DNA from: Imbroritus primus | GTDB lineage: Bacteria; Pseudomonadota; Gammaproteobacteria; Burkholderiales; Burkholderiaceae | Length of the DNA: 64,000 nucleotides | Direction of reading: 5' to 3' | Assembly: GCA_000272025.2 (NCBI GenBank) | Contig: AKCV02000022.1 | Coordinates: forward strand, 98,634 to 162,633 | In this document: one piece after another, positions 45,840 to 53,299 of the stretch | Position numbering within the stretch: position 1 is the stretch's first letter | How the letters are laid out: every line of letters begins with the position of its first letter | The notes under the pieces: model-generated | The model's database searches: none | Told to the model about the DNA's origin: nothing | What the model saw: only the letters and a program-made list of their open reading frames with translations | Made by a program: the position numbers and the translations under genes

Positions 45840-46532
45840 TTGCCGTACCTGCCGATACACCTGACACATCTGCCGACCGGATCCATTTTGACGTCTCCGC
45901 TCCACCCTCTCGCCGACTCCGCACGGACCGGCATCCTGCCCGACAGCGACGAAGCGCTCAATCCACCTGTGGATGGCGGGCCGCGCTTTGCCTGGTCGAT
46001 CACCGGTTCCGGCCATTTCCTCGAGGAATCGCTGGAACTGGCGCGCGCGCTGCCCAATGTCGACCTCTTCCTGTCGCGCGCCGGCGAGGAAGTGCTGGCG
46101 CTCTATGACATCCGCCTCGAGACGCTGCGCCAGCACTTCCGCGTGTTCCGCGACAAGACCGCCAGCGCGGTACCGGTCGGCATGCTGTATTCGCACCACT
46201 ATCACACCGCGGTGATCGCGCCGGCCACCAGCAACACCGTCGCCAAGTGCGCCTTCGGCCTGTCCGACACGCTGCCGACCAATATCTTTGCGCAGGCCGG
46301 CAAACTGGGCATTCCCGGCATCGTGTTCGCCTGCGACACCGAACCGGTGGTGGTGACACGCAGCCCGCACGGCTGGGTCAAGCTGCATCCGCGCAATATC
46401 GAACTGGAAAATGTCGAGCGCCTGCGCGCCCTGGACCACTGCCGCGTGGCATGTTCGGTCGAGGCGCTGCGCGCCGCGCTCGATCTCCGTCTGCAGGAGC
46501 TTTCGCTGGCATGGAACACATCGTCTTCCTGA
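45840..46532 (+). CDS. dmrB: Flavoprotein, dihydromethanopterin reductase (AfpA/DmrB type)
   Basis: A protein of up to 230 residues with the archaeal-type flavoprotein fold: FAWSITGSGHFLEESLELARAL, LFLSRAGEEVLALY, MLYSHHYHTAVIAPATSNTVAKCAFGLSD and VTRSPHGWVKLHPRNIELENV. Members from bacterial methanopterin islands (AfpA, shown in Burkholderia to be dihydromethanopterin reductase DmrB) reduce dihydromethanopterin to the tetrahydro form using FMN. The start is uncertain: TTG at 45840 is given, TTG at 45888 is an alternative, and neither has a clear ribosome site. It overlaps the next gene by 22 bases, indicating coupling. Confidence 0.85.
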   Translation: MPYLPIHLTHLPTGSILTSPLHPLADSARTGILPDSDEALNPPVDGGPRFAWSITGSGHFLEESLELARALPNVDLFLSRAGEEVLALYDIRLETLRQHFRVFRDKTASAVPVGMLYSHHYHTAVIAPATSNTVAKCAFGLSDTLPTNIFAQAGKLGIPGIVFACDTEPVVVTRSPHGWVKLHPRNIELENVERLRALDHCRVACSVEALRAALDLRLQELSLAWNTSSS

Positions 46533-47899
46533 CCGGCCGGCTGGCGGAAAAGGGCCTGCACCGCGTGCTCGAAAGCATGGCGCCGGCACCCTTCACCTGG
46601 GAGGTGCGCGAGATTGGCGTGCAGGTGGCCGCGCTGATGACCGCGGAACTCGTGCGCCGCCGCGTGGCCGTGCCCGTGCAGGCCGACCGCATCATCGTGC
46701 CCGGCCGCTGCCGCGGCGACCTCGACATGCTCAGCGTGCACTACGGCCTGCCGGTGGAACGCGGGCCGGACGAGCTGAAAGACCTGCCGCGCTTCTTTAA
46801 CCAGAAGGCCAAGCCGATGGACCTGTCGCAACAGGACATCCTGATCTTCGCCGAGATCGTCGATGCGCCACAGCTCGACATTCCGGCCATCTGCGCGCGG
46901 GCGCGCCAGCATGTCGCCGACGGTGCGGACGTGATCGACATTGGCTGCCTGCCTGCCACGCCGTTTCCGCATCTCGAGGACACGGTGCGTGCGCTCAAGG
47001 CGGAAGGCTTCACTGTCAGCGTCGATTCGATGAATACCGACGAGCTGGTGCGTGGCGGCAAGGCCGGCGCGGACTACCTGCTCAGCCTTTCCGTCGATAC
47101 GCTGTGGATCGCCGATGAGGTCGATTCGATCCCCATCCTCGTGCCGCGCGAGCCCGCCGACGAGGCCTCGCTGTATGCCGCCGTCGATGCCATGGAACAG
47201 CGCGGCCGGCCGTATTTTGCCGACTCCATCCTCGATCCGATTCCGTTCGGCCTGTTGTCCTCGCTAGGCCGCTACGAGCGGCTGCGCGCGCGCTATCCGG
47301 ACGCGCCCATCCTGCTCGGCGTCGGGAATGTCACCGAACTCACCGAAGCGGACACCGCCGGCATCAACGCCGTGCTGTTTGGCATCGCCGTCGAGATGCG
47401 CGCCGGCGCGGTGCTGACCACGCAGGTCAGCCCGCACGCGCGGCGCGCCATCCGCGAGGCCGACGTGGCGCGCCGCATGATGTTCGCTGCGCGCGAGCAC
47501 CGCATGCTGCCCAAGGGCATCAGCGATGACCTGATGGCCTTGCACGAGAAAGATCCGTTTCCCGACACGCCGGCCGACATCGCCGAAACGGCCGCAGCCA
47601 TCCGCGACCCCAACTTTCGCGTACAGATCGCGCCCGACGGCATTCATGTCTACAACCGCGATGGCCATCACGTGGCGGCCGACCCGTTCACGCTGTGGCC
47701 GCAACTCAAGCTGGAGCACGACGGCAACCATGCCTTCTACATGGGTGTGGAACTGGCACGCGCGGAAATCGCCTGGCAGCTCGGCAAGCGCTATGCGCAA
47801 GACCAGTCGCTCGCCTGGGGTTGCGCCGTGGAGCGCGATGCGGAAAATCTCCAGGAATGGTGCGCGCCCGGCACCACCATGAAAACGCAGGAATCATGA
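46511..47899 (+). CDS. Dihydropteroate synthase-like protein of H4MPT synthesis
   Basis: A 462-residue protein. A DUF6513-like N-terminal part (residues 1-100, EHIVFLTGRLAEKGLHRVLESM) precedes a TIM-barrel related to dihydropteroate synthase (ADVIDIGCLPATPFPHLEDTVRALKAEGFTVSVDSMN; SILDPIPFGLLSSLGRYERL; GVGNVTELTEADTAGINA). Archaeal relatives join the pterin to the ribofuranosylaminobenzene arm, the step analogous to DHPS in folate synthesis. That fits its place between dmrB and mfnB and its partner MptG. A C-terminal stretch (about 360-460) looks like a separate small domain. Start: ATG at 46511 inside dmrB. Confidence 0.85.
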   Translation: MEHIVFLTGRLAEKGLHRVLESMAPAPFTWEVREIGVQVAALMTAELVRRRVAVPVQADRIIVPGRCRGDLDMLSVHYGLPVERGPDELKDLPRFFNQKAKPMDLSQQDILIFAEIVDAPQLDIPAICARARQHVADGADVIDIGCLPATPFPHLEDTVRALKAEGFTVSVDSMNTDELVRGGKAGADYLLSLSVDTLWIADEVDSIPILVPREPADEASLYAAVDAMEQRGRPYFADSILDPIPFGLLSSLGRYERLRARYPDAPILLGVGNVTELTEADTAGINAVLFGIAVEMRAGAVLTTQVSPHARRAIREADVARRMMFAAREHRMLPKGISDDLMALHEKDPFPDTPADIAETAAAIRDPNFRVQIAPDGIHVYNRDGHHVAADPFTLWPQLKLEHDGNHAFYMGVELARAEIAWQLGKRYAQDQSLAWGCAVERDAENLQEWCAPGTTMKTQES

Positions 47900-47921
47900 T
47901 GAACGCAGCAGCGTGAATGAA

Positions 47922-48557
47922 ATGCAGAACGACATGATCTTCGAAACCGTGGTCTCCACGGTCAGCGCGGACGGCAAGCCGCACCTCGCGCCGATGGGCG
48001 TGCGCTACCGGGGCGACGACGTCATCCTGATGCCGTTCAAGCCTTCGGCTACCTACGACAACATCGTCGGCACCGGCCACGCGGTGCTCAATCTCACCAC
48101 CGACGTGCGCGTGTTCGCCGGCTGCGTCACGGGCCGCCGCGACTGGCCGCTGGTGCCGGCCGAACGCATTCCCGGCATGCGTCTGCAGGCCGCGCTCAAC
48201 CATGTCGAACTGCGCCTGGTGGAAGAGCGTGCGGACGAGCAGCGCCCGGTGCTGCGCATGGCGCGCGTGCATGCTGCGCGGCACGGCGATTTCGCCGGCT
48301 TCAACCGCGCCCAGGCGGCGGTCATCGAAGGCGCGGTGCTGGTCAGCCGCCTGCATATGCTGCCAGCAGAGAAGGTGCGCGAAGAGATCGCCTACCTGCA
48401 GATCGCCATCGACAAGACTGCCGGTCCCGATGAACATGAAGCGTGGCGGTGGCTGCGCAGCGCCATCGCCAGCCATCAGGCGGCCATGGCCGTGGTGCGC
48501 GATGCCACGGCGATCCAGAAGCAAGCGCAGAAGCAGACACCGGAACAGAAATCATGA
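47922..48557 (+). CDS. DUF447 family protein
   Basis: A 211-residue protein of the DUF447 family, with a split-barrel flavin-reductase-like fold: MIFETVVSTVSADGKPHLAPMGVRYRGDDVILMPFKPSATYDNI and a second half with HHxE-like NHVELRLVEE. The family is conserved in methanogens and in bacterial methanopterin islands, but its reaction is not established to my knowledge. An FMN-linked role in pterin or furan synthesis is possible. The given start is ATG 47922; GTG at 47913 is an alternative. The stop overlaps the mfnB start (ATGA). The tail is Gln/Lys-rich (IQKQAQKQTPEQKS). Confidence 0.78.
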   Translation: MQNDMIFETVVSTVSADGKPHLAPMGVRYRGDDVILMPFKPSATYDNIVGTGHAVLNLTTDVRVFAGCVTGRRDWPLVPAERIPGMRLQAALNHVELRLVEERADEQRPVLRMARVHAARHGDFAGFNRAQAAVIEGAVLVSRLHMLPAEKVREEIAYLQIAIDKTAGPDEHEAWRWLRSAIASHQAAMAVVRDATAIQKQAQKQTPEQKS

Positions 48558-49285
48558 CCGCCGTGCTCACCAGTGTCCGCAATATCGAGGAAGCCCGCGA
48601 CGCCGCGCGTGCCGGCGCCGACATGATCGACCTCAAGGAACCGCGTGCCGGTGCGCTCGGCGCGTTGCCCACGAACATCGTGCGCGAGGTGGTGGACGTC
48701 ATCCGCACCGAGCACCCCGCGCTGCTGCTGAGCGCCACGGTCGGCGACCTGGAGGCCGCGGCGCTGGCGGAGATGGAAGCCATGGTCGAGGCCATCGGCG
48801 CCTGCGGCGTGGACTACGTGAAGGTCGGCATCGCGCCGGGCATGCATGGCCATGCCGCGCTCGACCATCTGGCGACGCTGCCGTGGCGCATCGTCCCGGT
48901 GCTGCTGTGCGACGACGGGCTGGACATGGCCCTGGTCGAACACGCGTGCACGCAGGCCTTTCCCGCCGTCATGGCCGACACCGCGCGCAAGCAGGCGGGC
49001 AGCCTGTTCGATTGCGTGCCGCAAGGCGATCTGCGGGCGCTGGTGGAACAGGTGCGCGGCAGCGGCCTGCAGGTCGGACTGGCGGGCGCCCTGCAACTCG
49101 ATGACCTGCCTCGACTGCGGGGACTGGCGCCAGACTTTGCCGGCTTCCGCAGCGCGCTGTGCGTGGCGGGCCGCGACAGCCGGCTCGATCCGGCGCGCGT
49201 GCTGCAGGTCAGGCAGGGCCTGCAGGGTGCGCCGTCGCACGGGTTGCCCCCGCACGCCCAGCCCGGCATGGAGGCCGCGCTCTAG
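48554..49285 (+). CDS. mfnB: (5-formylfuran-3-yl)methyl phosphate synthase
   Basis: A 243-residue TIM-barrel enzyme forming the furan ring of methanofuran/methylofuran from two glyceraldehyde 3-phosphates. The family-specific motifs MIDLKEPRAGALGALP (Schiff-base lysine in DLKEP) and CGVDYVKVGIAPG (second active-site lysine) are present, as are MADTARKQAGSLFD and VGLAGALQLDDLPRL. Start: ATG at 48554 overlapping the DUF447 stop. It is the last gene of the plus-strand unit dmrB-DHPS-DUF447-mfnB and converges on mfnE with a 21-base gap. Confidence 0.93.
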   Translation: MTAVLTSVRNIEEARDAARAGADMIDLKEPRAGALGALPTNIVREVVDVIRTEHPALLLSATVGDLEAAALAEMEAMVEAIGACGVDYVKVGIAPGMHGHAALDHLATLPWRIVPVLLCDDGLDMALVEHACTQAFPAVMADTARKQAGSLFDCVPQGDLRALVEQVRGSGLQVGLAGALQLDDLPRLRGLAPDFAGFRSALCVAGRDSRLDPARVLQVRQGLQGAPSHGLPPHAQPGMEAAL

Positions 49286-49306
49286 TCATACTGGCAGGCT
49301 GACGCT

Positions 49307-49966
49307 CTAGCGTTGCGCCGTGGTATCGCCAGCCATGCTGCACGCATGGAGGCACCCGGCGGCGGTCGGCGCCAGCAGTTCGCGCATGGTCGCCAGATCG
49401 CCCTTGTGCAGCACGTCGACCGGATACGGCACGTCCGCGGTGAAACGCATAAAGCTGGGATCGACGATCTCCCTGTCGGCATACGCTTCGATCGGCGTAC
49501 CGAGCCGCATCGATGACACCAGCGGAGACGATTTGACGAGGATCAGCCGTTCGGCGTTGAGGCGGTTGGACAGCCATGCGGCAATGCTGTCGGAGGTGAC
49601 ATCCCAGTTGGTCATCTCGTCTGCTGCCTCGCGCAGCAGCGGAAACGGCGCCCACAGCGCCACGCCGGCATTGCGCAGGACCTTGCGCACGCTCTCGTCA
49701 TCGACCGCCAGCGACAGCCCGGGGCATTCATCCGGACACAGGCCCTGCATCATCATGGCGTACTGCACCATGGCCAGCACCGCCATATTGTGGGCCACCA
49801 GATCATTGAAGCGCCATTGGGTCTGGTAGTCGCGCACCTGGTCCGCGAATCCGCCGCCGCCCGGCACCACGACCACGCGGCCGCCCCCCTGCTCGCTCAG
49901 CAGTTTCAGCCATTCGCGCAGCAGCGGATCGCGCCCCAGGCTACCGCCGATCTTCACGACCCACAT
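49307..49966 (-). CDS. mfnE: Amino-acid-kinase-fold kinase of methylofuran synthesis
   Basis: A 219-residue amino acid kinase fold protein: WVVKIGGSLGRDPLLREWL, VVVPGGGGFADQVR and WDVTSDSIAAWLSNRLNAERLILVKSS. Archaeal MfnE phosphorylates aminomethylfuran phosphate to the pyrophosphate. Grouping with mfnB, mfnF and mfnD supports that role here. Start: ATG at 49966 with GGAGAGGAGG just upstream. It overlaps mfnF by 13 bases and is the last gene of the minus-strand unit mfnD-mfnF-mfnE. Confidence 0.88.
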   Translation of the reverse strand: MWVVKIGGSLGRDPLLREWLKLLSEQGGGRVVVVPGGGGFADQVRDYQTQWRFNDLVAHNMAVLAMVQYAMMMQGLCPDECPGLSLAVDDESVRKVLRNAGVALWAPFPLLREAADEMTNWDVTSDSIAAWLSNRLNAERLILVKSSPLVSSMRLGTPIEAYADREIVDPSFMRFTADVPYPVDVLHKGDLATMRELLAPTAAGCLHACSMAGDTTAQR

Positions 49967-51102
49967 ACTGCCTCCTCTCCTGTTCCTTCCCTGGTGCCCG
50001 TTGCTACCGGCTGGCTCGCCGGCTTGCCGCACTCCCGCATGTCGCGCTGTGCGTCGTACAGCAGCGCCACCGCGGCGCTCGGCGCACACACGCGTGCCCA
50101 CAGCGCATGTGCGGAATGCAGGCGCAGGACCTTTTCAAACGTCAGGCACGGCACGCCCACCCGCTGCGCCAGTTCGCGGGCCAGGAAATGGCCGCAGCCC
50201 GCCGCCACCAGCGGCGCGCCCGCGACGCCGCCGCGCGCGGCATGCGCCTCCAGCACGCGGCGCAGATTGTCCTCCAGCTCCGCCAGCTGGGCCTCGCGCC
50301 AGGCATCGGCAAAAGTACGCCATGCGGTGTTGCCCGCTTCGCGTGCATCCATGCCAATCATGCGCGCCAGGCGCTGGCGCGTCGCGGCGAGCGTCTTGGC
50401 CCCGCCATCCGCGGGCGGATGCGGATCGTGCTCGGCTGGCAGTTCGCCGGTGAGGCGATACACGTCGGCCGTGGTGGCGAACAGCTCGTTCATCACGTTG
50501 TATGCCACGCCATTGAAAGCGATGCGCCGGGCCAGCGCGCACAGCGGAGTGCGCGCCACGCCGCTGTAGACCAGTTCACCGGAGGCGAGCCGGCCAGCGT
50601 CGTCCTGGCCGTGCGCCGCCACCGTGCCGGCGCGGATGGGAATGATGTCGCTGGTGGTGGTACCGATATCGACCAGCACAGCATCGGGCACGCGGCTGGC
50701 CACGAGCTGGGCCGTGGCGCTCCAGTTGGCCGAGGCCACCTGCAGCCACGCGGCCTCGACCGCATCGTGCGGCACCCAGCCGGCGGCACCCGCGTAGAAG
50801 CGCACGCGGGGCCCGAATACCTCTGCCATTGCCGCTGCGAGGGCAACGACACCGGCCTGGCGATGCGGAAACAGATCAGCCATTTCCCCGGTCATGGTCA
50901 CGGCATGCTCGGCCGTTGCACAATCGGGCCAGCGCAGGCGCGCACGCGCCAGCACGTCCTGCAGGAAATCCAGCCCTTGCCAGAGCGGACAGGGCCATTG
51001 CGCAATATCGCTGACCTCGCCGTCGCACAAGCGCGTGGCCTTGACATTGGCCCCGCCGAGATCCCAGCCGATGACGATACGCGGCGGCGTGTCACTGATC
51101 AT
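49954..51102 (-). CDS. mfnF: Hydantoinase/kinase-like protein of methylofuran synthesis (MfnF type)
   Basis: A 382-residue ASKHA-fold protein related to hydantoinase A and COG1548: RIVIGWDLGGANVKATRL, AVTMTGEMADLFPHRQAGV, VLVDIGTTTSDIIPIRAG and PLVAAGCGHFLARELAQR. The archaeal member MfnF condenses aminomethylfuran pyrophosphate with glutamyl-tyramine. In bacterial methylofuran, tyrosine replaces tyramine, so the acceptor may differ. The ATG at 51102 with GGAG 6 bases upstream is preferred over ATG 51114. It overlaps mfnD by 11 bases and mfnE by 13. The C terminus (last 35 residues) is Gly/Thr/Glu-rich and variable. Confidence 0.85.
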   Translation of the reverse strand: MISDTPPRIVIGWDLGGANVKATRLCDGEVSDIAQWPCPLWQGLDFLQDVLARARLRWPDCATAEHAVTMTGEMADLFPHRQAGVVALAAAMAEVFGPRVRFYAGAAGWVPHDAVEAAWLQVASANWSATAQLVASRVPDAVLVDIGTTTSDIIPIRAGTVAAHGQDDAGRLASGELVYSGVARTPLCALARRIAFNGVAYNVMNELFATTADVYRLTGELPAEHDPHPPADGGAKTLAATRQRLARMIGMDAREAGNTAWRTFADAWREAQLAELEDNLRRVLEAHAARGGVAGAPLVAAGCGHFLARELAQRVGVPCLTFEKVLRLHSAHALWARVCAPSAAVALLYDAQRDMRECGKPASQPVATGTREGTGEEAVCGS

Positions 51103-52084
51103 GCGACGCTCCATCCACCAGCATCTCAGTGGCGACCTGGTGGGCTGCCAGCATCTCGCGCGCCAGATTGCGCTGCAGCAGCGCCGACATGCCGACGTAG
51201 GCGCTGGTCACGCGCGGATTGACTTCGATGACCACCGGCCCGCGACGCGGATGCCAGACCATGTCGATACCGACGAATCCCGCCAGGCCCGGCATGGCGC
51301 TGACCACGCGCTGCGCCATCTTGACGATCCACTCGCCGGGAATGCTCAGCAGGGCGATGGCATCGAGCGTGACGCCGTCGTAATGCACCTTGCCGTTCTC
51401 GTCCACCCGGATCTGCTGGCGGTTGATGCTGAGGATCTCCACCTCGCCTGCACCGCCCGCACCGCATAGCAGCGAGACGCTGAGCGCCTCGCCGTCGACC
51501 CAGCGTTCCATGACCACGGCCTCGCCCGCAGCCATGCGCGCCGCGCGGGCCGCATGCGCCGCCTCGAACGAGCGATAGCAGTACGTCTCTTCCGCGCCCG
51601 CGCCGTGTTCCGGCTTGACGACCCAGCGCTGGTTGCGCGGCCCCGGCGGATCGCCGTCGCGCCACGGCTGGGTGGCGGCGATACCGCTGGCGGCCAGATG
51701 TTCGGCGGTGGCCTGCTTGCTGGCCGCCAGCGAGATCGCAGCGCCGCTGCAGCCAAGCCAGCGTGCCGGCTCGACACTGTCGCACAGCCCCAGCAGGATG
51801 CCGTCGAATTCCGGCGCGACCACCCATACCGCGTCATGGCGCAAGGCCTCGCGCTGCACGAAGGCATACGGGCTTTCACCGGGTGCGGGCGCGCACAGCG
51901 TCAGGCCCGAGGCGGCAAGCCCCGGCAATTCGCGTGTCGGCGCGGCGCAGCTGATGCGCACATCCGCCATCGCCGCGAGGTCCGTCACCATAGCGTCGCG
52001 CATGGCGCGCCCCTGCGCCAGCAGGTCGGGCGTAGCCTCGGCCGCGCTGCCGCTGATATATTCGTAGACGAACACCCGGGTCAT
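51092..52084 (-). CDS. mfnD: ATP-grasp ligase of methylofuran synthesis (MfnD type)
   Basis: A 330-residue ATP-grasp protein starting MTRVFVYEYISGSAAEATPD, typical of the MfnD family (tyramine-glutamate ligase in archaea). Conserved parts are WVVKPEHGAGAEETYCY (ATP and phosphate loop), VMERWVDGEALSVSLLC, EILSINRQQI and VGIDMVWHPRRGPVVIEVNPRVTSAYVG (metal site). In bacteria the amine partner is probably tyrosine. The ATG at 52084 lies only 12 bases from the ATG of the divergent HisA-like gene, so its promoter must lie inside that gene. Confidence 0.87.
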   Translation of the reverse strand: MTRVFVYEYISGSAAEATPDLLAQGRAMRDAMVTDLAAMADVRISCAAPTRELPGLAASGLTLCAPAPGESPYAFVQREALRHDAVWVVAPEFDGILLGLCDSVEPARWLGCSGAAISLAASKQATAEHLAASGIAATQPWRDGDPPGPRNQRWVVKPEHGAGAEETYCYRSFEAAHAARAARMAAGEAVVMERWVDGEALSVSLLCGAGGAGEVEILSINRQQIRVDENGKVHYDGVTLDAIALLSIPGEWIVKMAQRVVSAMPGLAGFVGIDMVWHPRRGPVVIEVNPRVTSAYVGMSALLQRNLAREMLAAHQVATEMLVDGASHDQ

Positions 52085-52096
52085 ACTGTTTCTTCC

Positions 52097-52816
52097 ATGC
52101 ACATCATTCCTGTCATCGACCTGCTCGGCGGCTGCGCCGTCCACGCCCGGCGCGGGCAACGCGCGCACTACCAGCCGGTGGCCTCGCGCCTGTGCGACGG
52201 CAGCGCGCCGGCCGATGTCGCCAGCGCCATGCTAGCGTACTGCGCCGCCGACACGCTGTATGTCGCCGACCTCGACGCCATCGGCGGCGGTCCGGTACAG
52301 GCCGCCGTACTGCGCACGCTGCTCGGTACCCTGCCCGGCATCACGTGCTGGCTCGACGCCGGCTTTGCCAGCGCCGCTGCCGCCGAGGCCACGCTGGCCG
52401 CGCTCGGCGCACACGCGCCGCGCGTGGTGCCGGTATTCGGCAGCGAGTCGCTGGGCCATGCCTCGCCGTTCGCACGGTATCCGCATGCCGCGCTGTCGCT
52501 CGACCAGCGCGGCGGCGTACCGCTCGGCGACGCCTACTGGTGGCAACAGGCCAGCGGCTGGCCGCGCGACATCATCGCCATGACACTCGACCAGGTCGGT
52601 GCCTTCAACGGACCCGACCTCGGCATGATCGCGCGCCTGCGCACCCACGCTGGAGCGGACCGCCGCATCATCGGTGCGGGCGGCATCCGCGACGCCAGCG
52701 ACCTCCAGGCCGCAGCCGCGGCCGGTGCGCACGCTTGGCTGGTGGCCTCGGCGCTGCATGAACTGCGCATTCCGCCACGTACCCAGCCGCACCTCCCACC
52801 GCACGCGCCGGCCTGA
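52097..52816 (+). CDS. HisA-like TIM-barrel protein of unknown role
   Basis: A 239-residue (beta/alpha)8 protein related to HisA (COG1411 type): HIIPVIDLLGGCAVHARRGQ, LYVADLDAIGG, WLDAGFASAAAAEATLAALG, AALSLDQRGGVP and RRIIGAGGIRDASDL. Aspartates in strand 1 (VIDLL) and strand 5 (SLDQ) could match the HisA catalytic pair, and the phosphate loops (GAGGI) are present. Histidine genes are not nearby. Homologues accompany bacterial and archaeal methanopterin or methanofuran genes without a settled function. It diverges from mfnD across 12 bases and has no evident ribosome site. Confidence 0.82.
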   Translation: MHIIPVIDLLGGCAVHARRGQRAHYQPVASRLCDGSAPADVASAMLAYCAADTLYVADLDAIGGGPVQAAVLRTLLGTLPGITCWLDAGFASAAAAEATLAALGAHAPRVVPVFGSESLGHASPFARYPHAALSLDQRGGVPLGDAYWWQQASGWPRDIIAMTLDQVGAFNGPDLGMIARLRTHAGADRRIIGAGGIRDASDLQAAAAAGAHAWLVASALHELRIPPRTQPHLPPHAPA

Positions 52817-52825
52817 CGGGCCATC

Positions 52826-52847
52826 CTGTCGCTTGCCTGTCGCTTGC
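52826..52847. repeat. Two tandem copies of CTGTCGCTTGC
   Basis: An 11-base unit at 52826-52836 and 52837-52847, followed by a partial third copy (CTGTC). It starts 10 bases after the HisA-like stop codon. The period is one helical turn. Confidence 0.7.
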
Positions 52848-53119
52848 CTGTCCCTAGCCGACCCCTTGCTTCCGGCCCGCGTTTCCTATCCCGCCATGTG
52901 TAACACGTTCCATGCCAGCCCTGCTGCAGCACAGCGAAAATAGCGCGCTGCCAGGCCTGCACGAGGATTTGCGTCGCACGTCGGCTGCCCTGCACCCTCA
53001 AGGCCAGGAAGGAGGAACGGAACCCGCCGCCCCCGACCCAGGGCGTTCCGGGATCGCACAATGACTGTTTCTACCCTCCGCCGGCACGCCCACCCCTTCC
53101 GATCGTACGGCCGGGGGCT

Positions 53120-53135
53120 TGTCACCGGGGTGACA
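53120..53135. promoter_or_regulatory. Palindrome upstream of fhcB
   Basis: TGTCACC and GGTGACA, perfect 7-base arms around GG, about 120-180 bases before fhcB. The arm-GG-arm layout resembles the palindrome before the amine operon (33690-33707), though the arms differ. Confidence 0.45.
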
Positions 53136-53299
53136 GGTTGCCTCAACCCGGCTGCACAGACTGTCTCGTTGCAGCGCACCAGAGCGCAGGCGCGGCATGC
53201 CCTGCCTGGCGGGAGACGGTGCACGGACTGCCTCCCCGGCGGACCCGATGCATCGTGATGCCCGGCGCACAGCTGGCACAGGCTTTGCTCAACACGGGC

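Larger units (their letters stand above)
52817..53299. other. Intergenic region between the HisA-like gene and fhcB
   Basis: These 483 bases hold no supported gene. They contain an 11-base tandem repeat just after the HisA-like stop, and a palindrome at 53120-53135 that is a candidate operator for the fhcBADC operon. The true fhcB start might lie at 53258 instead of 53300. Confidence 0.55.
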
